From positions 248,001 through 312,000 of the forward strand of contig NZ_JADGMI010000003.1 of assembly GCF_015234305.1 (NCBI RefSeq): DNA of 64,000 nucleotides. Direction: 5' to 3'. The notes beneath the pieces were generated by a model. The model was not told the DNA's origin, ran no database searches, and worked only from the letters and a program-made list of their open reading frames with translations. This document shows, one piece after another, positions 36,147 to 46,259 of the stretch. The DNA comes from Superficieibacter sp. 1612_C1 (GTDB lineage Bacteria > Pseudomonadota > Gammaproteobacteria > Enterobacterales > Enterobacteriaceae). Position numbers and translations under genes: made by a program. How positions within the stretch are numbered: the first letter of the stretch is position 1; the number at the start of each line of letters is the position of its first letter.

Positions 36147-36641
36147 ATGAATTCTGATTTGGTAAACCATGCAATTGAATTGAGGAAACAGGGGAAATTT
36201 GAAGAAAGCAGAAATCTTTTATTCTCGCTAGTTGATTCATTTGAAGATAAAGGATCGATTTATCTGAATATAGCCTGGTCATATGACAATCAGGGAATGG
36301 AGAAGGATGCGCTTAACTATTACACTTTGTCTTTGAACGAAAAACTTTCTGATAATCAAAACTTTGACGCTACTTTTGGTTTGGCCTGTACTTATAGATG
36401 TCTTGGTGATTTACAGAAAGCAGAAAACATTTTTAGTCAGTTATATAGGAAATATCCTGAGGCATTAGAAGTAATTCCTTTCTATGCTTTATGCTTGTCC
36501 TCTCTTGGCAGAAAGGATGATGCAATTAAGCTCCTGTTTGTACTTATACTCGAGAGCCCATCTATAGAGGCAGTTCGCCCCTATTTTAAAACTCTATTAG
36601 AATATGTTAATGCTGAATATCCGGAGCCAGACCTGGTGTAG
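36147..36641 (+). CDS. Tetratricopeptide-repeat protein
   Basis: 164-residue cytoplasmic protein made mostly of TPR helix pairs: LVNHAIELRKQGKFEESRNL, YLNIAWSYDNQGMEKDALNYY, FGLACTYRCLGDLQKAENIF and FYALCLSSLGRKDDAIKLLF. No signal peptide or catalytic domain, so probably a protein-binding scaffold; partner unknown. The start at 36147 follows GGAG at 8 bases. The gene is AT-rich compared with the flanking gat and gar genes, suggesting separate origin. Its 3' end overlaps the convergent monooxygenase-like gene by 35 bases. Confidence 0.8.
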   Translation: MNSDLVNHAIELRKQGKFEESRNLLFSLVDSFEDKGSIYLNIAWSYDNQGMEKDALNYYTLSLNEKLSDNQNFDATFGLACTYRCLGDLQKAENIFSQLYRKYPEALEVIPFYALCLSSLGRKDDAIKLLFVLILESPSIEAVRPYFKTLLEYVNAEYPEPDLV

Positions 36642-36942
36642 AAACGGTGTCGACCTTGTGCTGAAAAACATATGGATCTGAAAGCAACTCAAACAACTCG
36701 TCATCCGGGTAGGTTACAGCCACATGATAGTTTTCACCTGCGAATAACTTAACTGCTTCCAGGTCCTGCCAGTACGTGGCGAGGAAAAAATGTTCCCAGT
36801 TTCCCTGAGTTTCTCTGCGCACAAATGCGCCCTTGTTTCCCTGCACATTTTTTGAATGCTCCATGCCCGTTTTTTCAAGATGTTTCGCAAAACCCTCAGC
36901 ATGCTTCAGTGGAACGCAGCCATGCCATGTGCGTACAATCAT
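36607..36942 (-). CDS. Antibiotic biosynthesis monooxygenase (ABM) domain protein
   Basis: 111-residue protein with a ferredoxin-like ABM fold: MIVRTWHGCVPLKHAEGFAK, a helix, then FVRRETQGNWEHFFLATYWQ and LEAVKLFAGENYHVAVTYPD. Family members include cofactor-free monooxygenases and haem-degrading enzymes as well as structural relatives, so the reaction cannot be read from the sequence. Convergent and overlapping with the TPR gene. Stands alone in its direction. Confidence 0.82.
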   Translation of the reverse strand: MIVRTWHGCVPLKHAEGFAKHLEKTGMEHSKNVQGNKGAFVRRETQGNWEHFFLATYWQDLEAVKLFAGENYHVAVTYPDDELFELLSDPYVFQHKVDTVSTPGLAPDIQH

Positions 36943-37213
36943 TCGCTATTCCTTTTCTGGTTACGGAAGGGTAACCATACCAAAGTCCGCTTCGAGCCAA
37001 AAGCGGTCCCTCGCGATATTTGCACCATGCAGCCTGGCGAATGGCTGCTTCGGGTCAATTCCAGTCGTCAACGCGTAGAACGAGTGTCAGCCTGCGACTG
37101 CAAATGGGCGAGCCTCGATCGGCACATTTACAGTACAGGACGTCCCACACCCTTCAACACGTTGAACCAGGATAGTCCAGGTCACAGGAGCATGGGCCTA
37201 CCGAACAACCGGT
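36943..37213. other. Intergenic region with a repeat fragment
   Basis: 271 bases; a fragment of the dispersed repeat is at 36982-37006. No gene seen. Confidence 0.45.
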
Positions 37214-37789
37214 TTACTTACCTGATGACATCTGCTCGGCAGCCTTCAGATGCTTCTCAACGACCGGCGTGTGTGCGTCGGCCAGGGCCTTCACATCCGG
37301 ATCCTTGATCTTGCTGGAGTCACTTTGCAGTGTCGATAGCACCATCTTGTGGTCCCTGGTGCCGGCGTTTTCCATATACATCTTGTCAAATGCGTCGCCG
37401 CTCTGCTCTTCCAGTTCGGCGGCCATGGCCTTGTGCTTTGCATCCGGCTCAGTCGGCAGTGCCACGCCCTTTTGCTGGGCGACCGTCTGTACTTTGGTCA
37501 GGGCATCGCCGTGGTCGTCGACCATCTGCTGAGCGAACGCTTTAACGTCGCTGTTTTGGGCCTTGTTCAGCGCGATCTTAGCGGCGGCGATTTCATTGAT
37601 ATTGGCCTGCGCCATGTCCTTCAACGCTTTTTCGTCGCCGGAGCTTAACCTGGCGCTGGATGCGGTCTGACCTGCGGTGCTATTCTGCGCGGCGCTCGTC
37701 GGCGTCTGGGCTTGCACGCCAACAGTGCTGAACATAGCGGCTACTGCTGATACGGCTAGCAGCGCTTTCAGGGTTTTACTCTTCTGCAT
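37214..37789 (-). CDS. DUF4142 periplasmic protein
   Basis: 191-residue exported protein: signal peptide MQKSKTLKALLAVSAVAAMF to about GVQA, then a helical-bundle domain with DEKALKDMAQANINEIAAAK, NSDVKAFAQQMVDDHGDALT and MVLSTLQSDSSKIKDP, the DUF4142 (ferritin-like putative outer membrane protein) pattern. Function unknown. I chose the ATG at 37789, since AGGAG precedes it and it opens a proper signal peptide; the longer frame is not used. The GC-rich codon use, unlike the AT-rich TPR gene, suggests a different donor such as a pseudomonad or burkholderial lineage. Confidence 0.85.
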   Translation of the reverse strand: MQKSKTLKALLAVSAVAAMFSTVGVQAQTPTSAAQNSTAGQTASSARLSSGDEKALKDMAQANINEIAAAKIALNKAQNSDVKAFAQQMVDDHGDALTKVQTVAQQKGVALPTEPDAKHKAMAAELEEQSGDAFDKMYMENAGTRDHKMVLSTLQSDSSKIKDPDVKALADAHTPVVEKHLKAAEQMSSGK

Positions 37790-39034
<1,245 letters not shown>

Positions 39035-39154
39035 TCGCCACGGCAAAGCGCAGTTACAGACATTTTTTTCGACCGCGATCACGAATGCTGCACTTTCTCT
39101 TTGCCTCAAATTCAAAAGATTATGAAGATAAAAAATAAGTAAACGGAGATCAAA

Positions 39155-40426
39155 ATGAAAGCAATTATTTCTGACCATAAAGCGGGTAAGCATACCGGTA
39201 TCTGTTCCGTTTGCTCTGCGCATCCGCTGGTCATTGAAGCCGCGCTGCGCTTTGACTTACAGACGCAAAATAAAGTGTTAATCGAAGCGACGTCCAATCA
39301 GGTCAATCAGTTCGGCGGCTATACGGGCATGCAACCCGCGGATTTTCGGGATTTTGTTTATAAGATCGCGGATGAAGTTGGTTTTCCGCATGAACGTATT
39401 ATCCTCGGCGGCGATCACCTCGGCCCGAACTGCTGGCAAAACGAAAATGCCGCCTCAGCGATGGAAAAATCACTCGAACTGATCCGCGCTTACGTGGCGG
39501 CAGGGTTCAGTAAAATCCATCTGGATGCGTCAATGTCCTGTGCTGACGACCCGTTGCCGCTGGACCCGGTAGTGGTCGCAGAACGCGCCGCGCAGCTTTG
39601 CCAGGTCGCTGAACAAACCGCAACGGCAGAGCAGAAACGTCATCTGACTTACGTGATTGGTACTGAAGTGCCTGTGCCTGGCGGTGAAGCAAGTACCATC
39701 GGTACAGTACACGTTACCCGTGCGGAAGATGCCGCCCGCACGCTGGAAACTCATCAGGTGGCATTTCGCGCGCTGGGGCTGGATGAGGCTCTTAATCGCG
39801 TGATTGCTATCGTGGTTCAGCCCGGCGTCGAGTTCGACCATACCCAGATTATCCATTATCAGCCGCAGGGTGCGCAGGCGCTGTCTCGCTGGATTAAAGA
39901 CACGCCGATGGTATACGAAGCGCACTCAACGGATTACCAGACCCGCTACGCCTATCGTGCGCTGGTACGTGACCATTTCGCCATTCTCAAAGTGGGTCCG
40001 GCGCTGACGTTCGCCCTGCGCGAAGCGATCTTTGCGCTGGCGCAGATGGAAAACGAACTTATCGCGCCGGAAAATCGCAGTCAGGTACTGGACGTTATAG
40101 ATGAAGTCATGCTGAACGAGCCGGGCTACTGGAAAAAGTACTATCGCCCGACCTGGAGTCAGGCGATGGTCGATATTCACTTCAGCCTTTCCGACCGCAT
40201 TCGTTACTACTGGCCGCATCCGCGTATTCGCCAGAGTGTAGAAAAGTTAGTGGCAAACCTCAGCGCCACCACCCTGCCGCTGGGACTTATCAGCCAGTAT
40301 ATGCCGGTGCAATTTGAACGCCTGGCAATGAGCGAACTTACCGCGACGCCGCACGATCTTATCCTCGATAAGATCCAGGATGTCCTGCGTGCTTACCGTT
40401 ACGGTTGTTCTTCTGAAGTAGCCTGA
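39155..40426 (+). CDS. gatZ: Tagatose-bisphosphate aldolase non-catalytic subunit GatZ
   Basis: 423-residue partner that stabilises and activates GatY; homologous to KbaZ. It starts [20 protein letters not shown] and contains [14 protein letters not shown] and the TEVPVPGGE stretch typical of GatZ/KbaZ. A 120-base gap follows gatY; a purine-rich ribosome site precedes the ATG. Co-transcribed with the PTS genes that follow. Confidence 0.95.
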   Translation: MKAIISDHKAGKHTGICSVCSAHPLVIEAALRFDLQTQNKVLIEATSNQVNQFGGYTGMQPADFRDFVYKIADEVGFPHERIILGGDHLGPNCWQNENAASAMEKSLELIRAYVAAGFSKIHLDASMSCADDPLPLDPVVVAERAAQLCQVAEQTATAEQKRHLTYVIGTEVPVPGGEASTIGTVHVTRAEDAARTLETHQVAFRALGLDEALNRVIAIVVQPGVEFDHTQIIHYQPQGAQALSRWIKDTPMVYEAHSTDYQTRYAYRALVRDHFAILKVGPALTFALREAIFALAQMENELIAPENRSQVLDVIDEVMLNEPGYWKKYYRPTWSQAMVDIHFSLSDRIRYYWPHPRIRQSVEKLVANLSATTLPLGLISQYMPVQFERLAMSELTATPHDLILDKIQDVLRAYRYGCSSEVA

Positions 40427-40444
40427 CCGTCATAAAGAGGATTT

Positions 40445-40909
40445 ATGAGCCAATTGTTTGTTCGCACCGGTATTCATTTCAGCTCCTGCCAACAGGCGCT
40501 GGAACATATTGGGGAAGAGATGCTTGCGAAGGGAGTCGTGCATGAAACGTACCCACAGGCGCTGATCGAGCGGGAAGCCAATTTCCCGACCGGCATCGCC
40601 CTGGAAAATCATGCCGTTGCGATCCCGCATTGCGAGGCGGTACATGCGAAATCGCCCGCCATTTATCTGATTCGGCCGGATAACCCGGTGCTTTTTCAAC
40701 GCGCGGATGACGATGGAGAAATTGCCGTCTCTCTGATTATCGCGCTGATTGTTGAAAACCCAACCGCGCAGTTGAAGCTGCTGCGTCGGTTATTTAGTGA
40801 GCTACAAAATCCGAATACGCTGGACGCGTTGCTGGCAGCATCCGATGACGACTTAGCCACGCTGTTTCGGAAAACGATCCTGGAGTCTGAGCCGTGCGCT
40901 CAGGTTTAA
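40445..40909 (+). CDS. gatA: Galactitol PTS EIIA component GatA
   Basis: Cytoplasmic phosphocarrier that takes phosphate from HPr and passes it to GatB. The 154-residue product is of the mannitol/fructose EIIA type; the phosphorylated histidine is His62 in NHAVAIPHCEAVH. It lies 18 bases after gatZ and 29 before gatB. Confidence 0.95.
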   Translation: MSQLFVRTGIHFSSCQQALEHIGEEMLAKGVVHETYPQALIEREANFPTGIALENHAVAIPHCEAVHAKSPAIYLIRPDNPVLFQRADDDGEIAVSLIIALIVENPTAQLKLLRRLFSELQNPNTLDALLAASDDDLATLFRKTILESEPCAQV

Positions 40910-40938
40910 CAACATACTGATAATAAAAGGAATACCCT

Positions 40939-41223
40939 ATGAAACGTAAAGTTATTGTGGCCTGTGGCGGTGCGGTTGCGACCTCAACAATGGCAGCAGA
41001 AGAAATTAAAGAACTGTGCGAAGCGAACAATATCACGCTCGACCTGGTGCAATGCCGCGTCAATGAGATTGAAACCTATATGGACGGTGCCGATCTCATC
41101 TGTACTACGGCCAAAGTAGACCGCACTTTCGGCGACATCCCGGTGGTCCACGGAATGCCTTTCATCTCTGGCGTCGGGATTGAAGCGCTGCAACAGAAAA
41201 TCCTGAGCATCCTCGTGGGGTAA
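40939..41223 (+). CDS. gatB: Galactitol PTS EIIB component GatB
   Basis: 94-residue phosphotransfer protein that phosphorylates incoming galactitol to galactitol 1-phosphate. The phosphocysteine is Cys9 in [14 protein letters not shown]. It is a separate polypeptide, as in E. coli, and ends four bases before gatC. Confidence 0.95.
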   Translation: MKRKVIVACGGAVATSTMAAEEIKELCEANNITLDLVQCRVNEIETYMDGADLICTTAKVDRTFGDIPVVHGMPFISGVGIEALQQKILSILVG

Positions 41224-41227
41224 CGTT

Positions 41228-42604
41228 ATGTTTAGCGAAATAATGCGTTATATCCTCGACTTAGGTCCAACGGTGATGCTGCCGATTGTGATCATCATTT
41301 TCTCAAAACTGCTGGGAATGAAGCTTGGGGACTGTTTTAAGGGCGGTTTGCATATCGGGATTGGCTTCGTCGGGATCGGGCTGGTTATCGGTCTGATGCT
41401 CGACTCCATCGGACCCGCTGCGAAAGCGATGGCGGAGCAGTTCCAGATCAACCTGCACGTCGTTGATATTGGCTGGCCGGGATCGTCTCCGATGACCTGG
41501 GCGTCACAAATTGCTCTGGTGGCGATACCTGTTGCCATTAGCGTCAACATCCTGATGCTGGTCACCCGTATGACCCGCGTCGTGAACGTCGATATCTGGA
41601 ATATCTGGCACATGACCTTTACGGGCGCAATGCTGCACCTGGCAACGGGATCGTACTGGATTGGCATTCTGGGCGTAGTGGTTCACGCGGCGTTTGTTTA
41701 CAAGCTGGGCGACTGGTTTGCCAAAGACACGCGGGATTACTTTGGCCTGGAGGGGATCGCTATTCCGCACGGTAGCTCGGCCTACCTTGGCCCGATCGCG
41801 GTGCTGGTTGACCTTATCATCGACAAAATCCCAGGCCTGAACCGTATTCACTTCAGTGCTGACGACGTGCAAAAACGCTTCGGTCCTTTTGGCGAGCCGG
41901 TGACCGTTGGCTTCATTATGGGGATTGTGATCGGTCTGCTGGCGGGTTACGACGTGAAGGCCGTGCTGCAACTGGCGGTGAAAACCGCGGCGGTCATGCT
42001 GTTAATGCCGCGCGTGATCAAACCGATTATGGATGGTCTGACGCCTATCGCAAAACAGGCGCGCAAACGTCTACAGGCGAAATTTGGTAGTCAGGAGTTT
42101 CTGATAGGTCTGGACCCGGCACTGCTGCTCGGCCATACCTCTGTGGTTTCCGCCAGCCTGATCTTTATCCCGTTAACCATCCTGGTGGCCGTCGTGGTGC
42201 CGGGTAACCAGGTACTGCCGTTCGGTGACCTGGCAACTATCGGCTTCTTCGTGGCGATGGCGGTGGCGGTGCATCAGGGCAACCTGTTCCGCACGCTGAT
42301 CTCCGGAGTCATTATTATGGGCATTACTCTGTGGATCGCAACGCAGACTATCGGCCTGCATACTCAGCTTGCCGCCAACGCAGGCGCGCTGAAAGCTGGC
42401 GGCATGGTGGCGTCAATGGACCAGGGCGGTTCACCGATTACCTGGCTGCTGATCCAGCTTTTCACCTGGCAGAACATACTGGGCTTCGCCGTGATTGCCA
42501 TCATTTATGTACTGGGCGTCCTGCTCACCTGGCGCAGAGCGCGCAACTTCGCCGCGGCAGAAAAAGCAGCCGCTATCGCGCAACAGAGCCAGACCGCTTC
42601 TTAA
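41228..42604 (+). CDS. gatC: Galactitol PTS EIIC permease GatC
   Basis: 458-residue inner-membrane channel component of the galactitol phosphotransferase system. It has about ten hydrophobic spans; the N-terminal MFSEIMRYILDLGPTVMLPI and the LLGHTSVVSASL region match the Gat family. Slightly longer than E. coli GatC (about 451) through a hydrophilic tail. A hairpin follows before gatD. Confidence 0.95.
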   Translation: MFSEIMRYILDLGPTVMLPIVIIIFSKLLGMKLGDCFKGGLHIGIGFVGIGLVIGLMLDSIGPAAKAMAEQFQINLHVVDIGWPGSSPMTWASQIALVAIPVAISVNILMLVTRMTRVVNVDIWNIWHMTFTGAMLHLATGSYWIGILGVVVHAAFVYKLGDWFAKDTRDYFGLEGIAIPHGSSAYLGPIAVLVDLIIDKIPGLNRIHFSADDVQKRFGPFGEPVTVGFIMGIVIGLLAGYDVKAVLQLAVKTAAVMLLMPRVIKPIMDGLTPIAKQARKRLQAKFGSQEFLIGLDPALLLGHTSVVSASLIFIPLTILVAVVVPGNQVLPFGDLATIGFFVAMAVAVHQGNLFRTLISGVIIMGITLWIATQTIGLHTQLAANAGALKAGGMVASMDQGGSPITWLLIQLFTWQNILGFAVIAIIYVLGVLLTWRRARNFAAAEKAAAIAQQSQTAS

Positions 42605-42610
42605 TCTTAT

Positions 42611-42631
42611 GGGGAGCCTTCGCTCCCCTTT
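42611..42631 (+). terminator. Hairpin between gatC and gatD
   Basis: GGGGAG-CCTTCG-CTCCCC followed by TTT. The 6-bp stem with a short U-tract probably reduces transcription or protects the upstream message, without full termination. Confidence 0.6.
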
Positions 42632-42649
42632 ACATTTCTGGAGGATCTT

Positions 42650-43693
42650 ATGAAATCAGTGGTGATCCACGCTGAGGGAGACGTGCGCGTTGAAGAACGC
42701 CCCATGCCAAAATTAGAAACCGATGATGACGTACTGGTGAAGGTCGTCAGTTCAGGTTTGTGCGGTTCAGACATTCCGCGTATTTTCGCCCAGGGGGCGC
42801 ACTATTATCCTATTACGCTGGGCCATGAATTTAGCGGCTATGTTGAATCCTGCGGCGCAAATATTACCGACCTTGCGCCGGGCGACGCGGTGGCCTGCGT
42901 CCCGCTGCTGCCCTGCTTTCACTGTCCTCAGTGCCAGCGGGAGTATTTTTCGCTCTGCAAGCAGTATCAGTTTGTCGGATCGCGCAGCGAGGGCGGTAAC
43001 GCTGAATATGTGGTAGTAAAACGCGCCAACCTGTTCCGCCTGCCTGCCGCTATGCCGATTGACGATGGCGCGTTTATCGAGCCTATCACCGTGGGGCTGC
43101 ACGCCTTTCATCTGGCGCAGGGCTGCGAAGGGAAAAACGTCATTATTGTCGGTGCCGGAACGATTGGTCTGCTGGCGCTCCAGTGCGCACGCGAACTTGG
43201 CGCAAAAAGCGTAACGGCGATCGATATCAATCCGCAGAAGCTGGCGCTGGCAAAAGAGCTGGGTGCGACCCACGTATTCAACAGCCGGGAAATGAGCGGA
43301 CAGGAGATCCACACGGCGCTGACGGAGATTCAGTTTGACCAGTTGGTGCTGGAGACCGCGGGTACGCCGCAAACCGTTTCGCTGGCTATCGAAATCGCCG
43401 GACCGCGCGCGCAGCTGGCGCTGGTCGGCACGCTGCATCACGATCTGACCCTGACCTCCGCGGTCTTCGGGCAGATCCTGCGCAAAGAGCTGTCGGTGCT
43501 GGGAAGCTGGATGAACTACTCCGGTCCGTGGCCTGGCGAAGAGTGGGCAACGGCGGCGCGGCTGCTGAGCGAAAAAAGACTCCAGTTGAAGCCGTTGATA
43601 GCCCACACTGGAAATGCAGAAAGTTTCGCCAAAGAAGTCCAGGCGCTCAATGGTGCGCCAATGCAGGGCAAGATTATCCTCAAGCTCGCTTAA
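42650..43693 (+). CDS. gatD: Galactitol-1-phosphate 5-dehydrogenase GatD
   Basis: Zinc-dependent medium-chain dehydrogenase that oxidises galactitol 1-phosphate to tagatose 6-phosphate. The 347-residue product has the catalytic zinc cysteine and glutamate in SGLCGSDIPR and GHEFSGYVE, the structural four-cysteine loop CFHCPQCQREYFSLC, and the NAD motif GAGTIGLLALQ. It makes the substrate that phosphofructokinase activity turns into tagatose 1,6-bisphosphate for GatYZ. Ends in a hairpin (43701-43723). Confidence 0.95.
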   Translation: MKSVVIHAEGDVRVEERPMPKLETDDDVLVKVVSSGLCGSDIPRIFAQGAHYYPITLGHEFSGYVESCGANITDLAPGDAVACVPLLPCFHCPQCQREYFSLCKQYQFVGSRSEGGNAEYVVVKRANLFRLPAAMPIDDGAFIEPITVGLHAFHLAQGCEGKNVIIVGAGTIGLLALQCARELGAKSVTAIDINPQKLALAKELGATHVFNSREMSGQEIHTALTEIQFDQLVLETAGTPQTVSLAIEIAGPRAQLALVGTLHHDLTLTSAVFGQILRKELSVLGSWMNYSGPWPGEEWATAARLLSEKRLQLKPLIAHTGNAESFAKEVQALNGAPMQGKIILKLA

Positions 43694-43730
43694 CCTATAC
43701 GAGCCAGCAACCTGAGCTGGCTCACACTTA

Positions 43731-43771
43731 CTTTCGAAGATTGGCGTTCACCTTTCACTACCCTTCGATTA
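43731..43771. promoter_or_regulatory. Candidate GatR sites before gatR
   Basis: CTTTCGAAGA (43731-43740) is identical to 38143-38152 before gatY, and CCTTCGATTA (43762) resembles the other copies. Suggests autoregulation of gatR by the same operators. Confidence 0.6.
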
Positions 43772-43804
43772 AACTAAAGTCAGCTAATCATCAGGCAAAT
43801 TAAC

Positions 43805-44578
43805 ATGAACTCATTTGAGCGAAGGAATAAAATCGTCGATCTGGTTAATTCGCAAGGCAGCGTACTGGTTTTGGATCTTTCGAATACCTTTGGCATTTCT
43901 GAAGTCACTATCCGCGCCGATCTGCGTTTACTGGAAGATAAAGGCTTAGTCACGCGCTTCCACGGCGGCGCGGCCAGGCCCGGTACTAACTTAATCGAAA
44001 ACGACAATCAGGAAGTGGTTCTGGAGGAGCGTTATCAGCTCGCCAGCGATCCGAAAAAGCGCATTGCCCAGGCCGCTGCCGCCATGATTGAAGAAGGCAT
44101 GACCGTTCTCCTTGATAGCGGAAGCACGACGTTACTGGTGGCAGAAGCGCTGGCAAAAAATACCAATATCACCGTGATTACCAATAATCTGCCTGCGGCG
44201 TTTACCCTCTCAGACAATAAAGACATTACCCTGGTGGTATGCGGCGGCACCGTGCGCCATAAAACCCATTCCATGCATGGCACCATCGCGGAGCGTTCGC
44301 TACAGGGAATTAGCGCCGATCTGATGTTTGTGGGCGCAGACGGCATAGATGCCACTAACGGGATCACGACGTTTAATGAAGGTTACTCCATCAGCGGCGT
44401 CATGGCTGCCGCCGCGCATAAGGTCGTCGCGGTACTTGATGCCACCAAGTTTAACCGTCGCGGTTTTAACCAGGTTCTCCCCATGGAAAAAATTAACTGC
44501 GTTATTACAGATGCAAGTATTAGCGAGGAAAATAGAAAAGCCGTAGAGAAAACCGGCGTTGAGTTAAAAATCGTCTAA
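43805..44578 (+). CDS. gatR: Galactitol operon repressor GatR (intact)
   Basis: 257-residue DeoR-family repressor of the gat operon. The N-terminal winged helix covers about residues 1-55 (RNKIVDLVNSQGSVLVLDLS, then FGISEVTIRADLRLLEDKGL and the FHGGA wing), followed by a phosphosugar-sensing domain with DSGSTTLLVAEAL and VGADGID. E. coli K-12 has a gatR broken by an insertion sequence; here it is complete, so regulation by galactitol 1-phosphate or a related sugar phosphate should work. It ends at a good terminator (44586-44617). Confidence 0.95.
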   Translation: MNSFERRNKIVDLVNSQGSVLVLDLSNTFGISEVTIRADLRLLEDKGLVTRFHGGAARPGTNLIENDNQEVVLEERYQLASDPKKRIAQAAAAMIEEGMTVLLDSGSTTLLVAEALAKNTNITVITNNLPAAFTLSDNKDITLVVCGGTVRHKTHSMHGTIAERSLQGISADLMFVGADGIDATNGITTFNEGYSISGVMAAAAHKVVAVLDATKFNRRGFNQVLPMEKINCVITDASISEENRKAVEKTGVELKIV

Positions 44579-44585
44579 AATAATT

Positions 44586-44617
44586 GCCCGATCATATAAG
44601 CATCGGGCACAGGTTTT
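44586..44617 (+). terminator. gatR terminator
   Basis: GCCCGAT (44586-44592) pairs with ATCGGGC (44602-44608), followed by ACAGGTTTTT. Confidence 0.8.
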
Positions 44618-44856
44618 TCCCTCTCGCCCTGCAATATATTCACCAAAATTATTAATAAATCCTGTTTTACGCCACGGAAACGCGCGCGTCTTATTTCTGC
44701 ACGGGTGTTTGCTCTCTCGCATAAATTTATTCTGAAAAATCCCCCACCAATATTGCATTAGCAAAGCTACAGGGTACGATTTGATACCATCAAAGTTATT
44801 AAAGTGTTGAATGTATTTAAGCTGTATAAGCTCATTAATTAAGATAAGGAAATGTT

Positions 44857-45429
44857 ATGAACAATTTTACAAAATGTGTAGCTGCCGGCCTGTTATCACT
44901 CGCAGCCGGGAATGCAATGGCGACCGATGGCACGATTGAATTTACCGGTGAGATTTTAAATAGCACCTGCGAATTCGAAAATAGCGACGTCATTAATGTC
45001 GAATTAGGACACTACGCCGCTAACCAATTTAAAAGCATTGGCGATCGCTCACCCGCCATTCCTGTTGATATCCCTTTAAAAAACTGCCCAACAGAACCAT
45101 GGGCTCACCTCGACGGTAACACGGATAACTCCTTCCAGGTTTGGCTGGAAACCCGTAGCGGCGGCACGACAGGCGCGAATAATGAACTGGTGGCTGTCAC
45201 CGGTATGGAAACCGCAGCCACAGGGGTTGGTATTCGTATCGACAGAGCCAGCGATGGCGCTCAGATGGCACTGAATAAGCTAACATCGCCAAAAATCAGC
45301 TTTACCCCTGATGAGGATGGCAAGGCTACTGTAGGGTTACAGGCCTATTATGTCTCTACTGTAGCAGCGTCATCCATCACACCAGGGGAAGCTAACGCCT
45401 CTGTTGACGTAACTATCGATTATCGTTAA
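44857..45429 (+). CDS. yraH: Fimbrial major subunit YraH
   Basis: 190-residue pilin-like secreted protein. Signal peptide MNNFTKCVAAGLLSLAAGNAMA (cleaved near residue 22), an early pilin cysteine pair (TCEFENSD and KNCPTEP), and a C-terminal VDVTIDYR with the penultimate tyrosine of type 1 pilins. First gene of the chaperone-usher set yraHIJK; exported by YraI and YraJ. 278 bases of AT-rich promoter DNA precede it. Receptor binding is probably by YraK. Confidence 0.93.
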   Translation: MNNFTKCVAAGLLSLAAGNAMATDGTIEFTGEILNSTCEFENSDVINVELGHYAANQFKSIGDRSPAIPVDIPLKNCPTEPWAHLDGNTDNSFQVWLETRSGGTTGANNELVAVTGMETAATGVGIRIDRASDGAQMALNKLTSPKISFTPDEDGKATVGLQAYYVSTVAASSITPGEANASVDVTIDYR

Positions 45430-45502
45430 TACGTAATTCCTCTCTCTTTTCCCTTCGGCAGAGGGGAAAAGAGAGCTTTCTGTGACGGTTAGGGATGACA
45501 AA

Positions 45503-46195
45503 ATGAAAAAAAGAGTAGCCTGTGCACTGACGCTACTACTGAGCAGCTGGAGTTATCAGAGCATCGCGGGAGGGATCGTTCTTGAAAGAACACGCGTCAT
45601 TTATGATGCCACGAAAAAGGAAGCGGCCCTCCCTATTGCTAATCATAGTGAGAAAATGCCGTATTTGTTGCAGTCCTGGGTAGATAATGCCGAAGGAGAA
45701 TCACGCGGGCCTTTCATCATTACACCACCATTATTTCGTCTTGATGCAGGTGAGGATTCATCCTTGCGAATTATTAAATCTGAAGGATCGCTGCCGCAGG
45801 ATAAGGAATCGCTCTTTATCATCAATGTAAGAGCGATTCCCGCACAAAACAAAGCGGACATAGATAAAAACAATATATTAACGCTGGTATTTAAAACCCG
45901 GCTCAAGCTTTTTTATCGTCCCGCCGGCTTGAAGGGAAGGGCTTTCGATGCCTATAAATCTATTAAATACCAACGCATCAATAATTCATTGGATGTATAT
46001 AACCCATCGCATTATTACGTCGTATTTGCGGGCTTATCTCTGGGTCGTACCGATCTGACGGATAAAATTGATTATATTGCCCCTGGTCAACATATACAGC
46101 TTCCTTTACCTGCTACTACAGAAAATACCGTGAAGTGGGCAGCCATTAATGACTTTGGCGGACAAAGCGAAACGGAGACTTTCAGGCTCCAGTAG
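45503..46195 (+). CDS. yraI: Periplasmic fimbrial chaperone YraI
   Basis: 230-residue PapD-like chaperone with two immunoglobulin-like domains. Signal peptide to about [24 protein letters not shown] with the strand that holds subunits, the FXVN-type [10 protein letters not shown], and a C-terminal domain ending WAAINDFGG. The ATG at 45503 opens the signal peptide. It lies between the pilin and the usher. Confidence 0.93.
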   Translation: MKKRVACALTLLLSSWSYQSIAGGIVLERTRVIYDATKKEAALPIANHSEKMPYLLQSWVDNAEGESRGPFIITPPLFRLDAGEDSSLRIIKSEGSLPQDKESLFIINVRAIPAQNKADIDKNNILTLVFKTRLKLFYRPAGLKGRAFDAYKSIKYQRINNSLDVYNPSHYYVVFAGLSLGRTDLTDKIDYIAPGQHIQLPLPATTENTVKWAAINDFGGQSETETFRLQ

Positions 46196-46259
46196 TCCCG
46201 GGCGCTACTGTTATAAATATTATTAAATTTAAGCAACATAATAATTATTCAGGGAATAA

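Noticed and set aside
29626-37789. Prophage or integrative element
   Set aside because: Patchy composition, but no integrase, att repeats, tRNA or phage structural genes were seen.
42767-43606. 279-codon reverse ORF
   Set aside because: Antisense shadow of gatD.
44564-44764. 66-codon reverse ORF before yraH
   Set aside because: Covers the gatR terminator and promoter DNA; composition not protein-like.
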